Shown one piece after another: positions 4,730-5,480 of a DNA stretch of 5,480 nucleotides. Source of the stretch: an uncultured Coriobacteriaceae bacterium (lineage in GTDB: Bacteria > Actinomycetota > Coriobacteriia > Coriobacteriales > QAMH01); assembly GCA_900556425.1 (NCBI GenBank), contig USOR01000065.1:1-5480 (forward strand). The letters are read 5' to 3'. The translations under genes were made by a program, and so were the position numbers. Within the stretch, counting starts at the first letter, position 1. Every line of letters starts with the position of its first letter. The notes below the pieces were generated by a model. It was not told the origin of the DNA, did not search any database, and was given only the letters and a program-made list of their open reading frames with translations.

Positions 4730-5480
4730 CGCGATCACCGCCCGATGCCGAGTACCTGCCGCCCTGCGGCTGCGACGGAGGCTCGTCGTCTTCGCTCTCG
4801 TCGGAATCCGGCACCTGCGAATCGGTCATGCCGTGGACGATATCGGCATGCTCGAGATGATTGCGCGACAGATAGAGTTCGCGTAGCTGCTCGTCGCTCA
4901 TCTTGTCGAGACGCAGCTGGCGCTCGAAGCTCGAGCGTAGGCTCTCCACCACGATGAGGAACACGAAGACAAATGCGGTCCATCCGAGGAACAGCGTGAG
5001 GAGCACGACCTTGCCCGTCATGCCGAGCGAGAACAGCACGAGAACGATGACGGGCACGGCAATACCGACGATGACGGCACCGCGTATGAGGCGCGGATAT
5101 ATCCGCTGGAAGCGAGTGTAGCGCCGAATGAGCGCCTTGCGATACTCATCGCGATCGGCAAGCGCGCGGAGCACCTGCGAGAAGCGGAAACGCCGCATGG
5201 GTACCTCGACGCTCTCGCCGTTGAAGATGCCGCTTTGCTTTATCTCGCGTGCGACCAGGCGGTTGACGTTGGAGAGCCAAGGGCGCACGAGTATGCCGAA
5301 GCCCATGGACACGGCGAGGAAACCCAGCAATATGCAGATGTCACGTAGGTAATGCAGCCCGTAGAAACCGCAAATGGCCTCGCGCATCGCATTGATGCCA
5401 TAGGTGAACGGAAACAGTGGGTAGATCGCCTGGAAGAACGGCGAGGTCATCTCGATGGGATACAGACCCGTCGCGGCCGG
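4722..5480 (-). CDS. YhgE/Pip-family membrane protein, C-terminal part (5' end outside window)
   Basis: The last 252 codons of a second YhgE/Pip paralogue; the frame is open to the right edge. It begins in the family's conserved loop (ATGLYPIEMTSPFFQ...PFTYGINAMREAICGFYG, residues 3-40), followed by the usual last TM helix at about 46-65 and a short amphipathic segment ending in RLVAREI. Unlike its neighbour, it then carries an extra tail of about 170 residues: a basic segment (95-130), two further TM helices (about 131-152 and 157-178), a charged helix (180-210) and an acidic, Pro/Gly/Ser-rich C-terminus (DSDESEDDEPP near 215-226). The tail would be cytoplasmic at its end if the standard topology holds. 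The stop overlaps the start of the next YhgE/Pip gene by 8 bases, so the two are co-transcribed and may act as a heteromeric pair. Confidence 0.88.
   Translation of the reverse strand, partial: PAATGLYPIEMTSPFFQAIYPLFPFTYGINAMREAICGFYGLHYLRDICILLGFLAVSMGFGILVRPWLSNVNRLVAREIKQSGIFNGESVEVPMRRFRFSQVLRALADRDEYRKALIRRYTRFQRIYPRLIRGAVIVGIAVPVIVLVLFSLGMTGKVVLLTLFLGWTAFVFVFLIVVESLRSSFERQLRLDKMSDEQLRELYLSRNHLEHADIVHGMTDSQVPDSDESEDDEPPSQPQGGRYSASGGDRDA

Noticed and set aside
4016..4957. Plus-strand 313-codon open frame opposite the YhgE/Pip genes
   Set aside because: It is His/Arg/Asp-rich antisense sequence across two genes with clear family motifs on the other strand.

Overview
The window looks like a chromosomal segment from a GC-rich Gram-positive, most plausibly a gut-type actinobacterium of the class Coriobacteriia. 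This assignment is inference: it rests on GC-rich codon choice, VanR/VanS-type regulators, tandem YhgE/Pip membrane proteins, and a response-regulator gene that appears to be read from a leaderless mRNA. No rRNA, tRNA, CRISPR array or transposase gene was found.

Layout. Positions 1-1438 hold a minus-strand two-component operon: an OmpR/PhoB-type (VanR-like) response regulator, overlapped by 8 bases by the start of a VanS-like sensor kinase that runs off the left edge. A 156-base divergent promoter region (1439-1594) with candidate response-regulator half-sites separates it from a plus-strand gene (1595-2413). That gene encodes a type II membrane-anchored C39-like (papain-fold) cysteine peptidase. 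Positions 2414-2784 are non-coding. They contain a symmetrical, AT-richer repeat element (about 2424-2605) built from five copies of TTGCGNNNGTGTG, and a very long stem-loop followed by TTTT (2721-2786). Positions 2785-5480 are a minus-strand pair of YhgE/Pip-family membrane proteins. The upstream member is cut by the right edge. The downstream member overlaps it by 8 bases and is split into two frames by a +1 shift near 3730.

How the parts may work together. The kinase and regulator probably sense an envelope signal. The half-sites between the divergent genes suggest that the regulator controls both its own operon and the secreted-side cysteine peptidase. The YhgE/Pip pair, transcribed toward the peptidase gene, is also an envelope system, so the region reads as a cell-surface or envelope-stress neighbourhood. 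A direct regulatory link to the YhgE pair is not shown by the sequence.

The most unusual signal is the repeat element at 2424-2605. Its copies are spaced exactly 41 bases apart (A, B, C on the plus strand; D, E on the minus strand), and the whole array is mirror-symmetric about position 2514.5.
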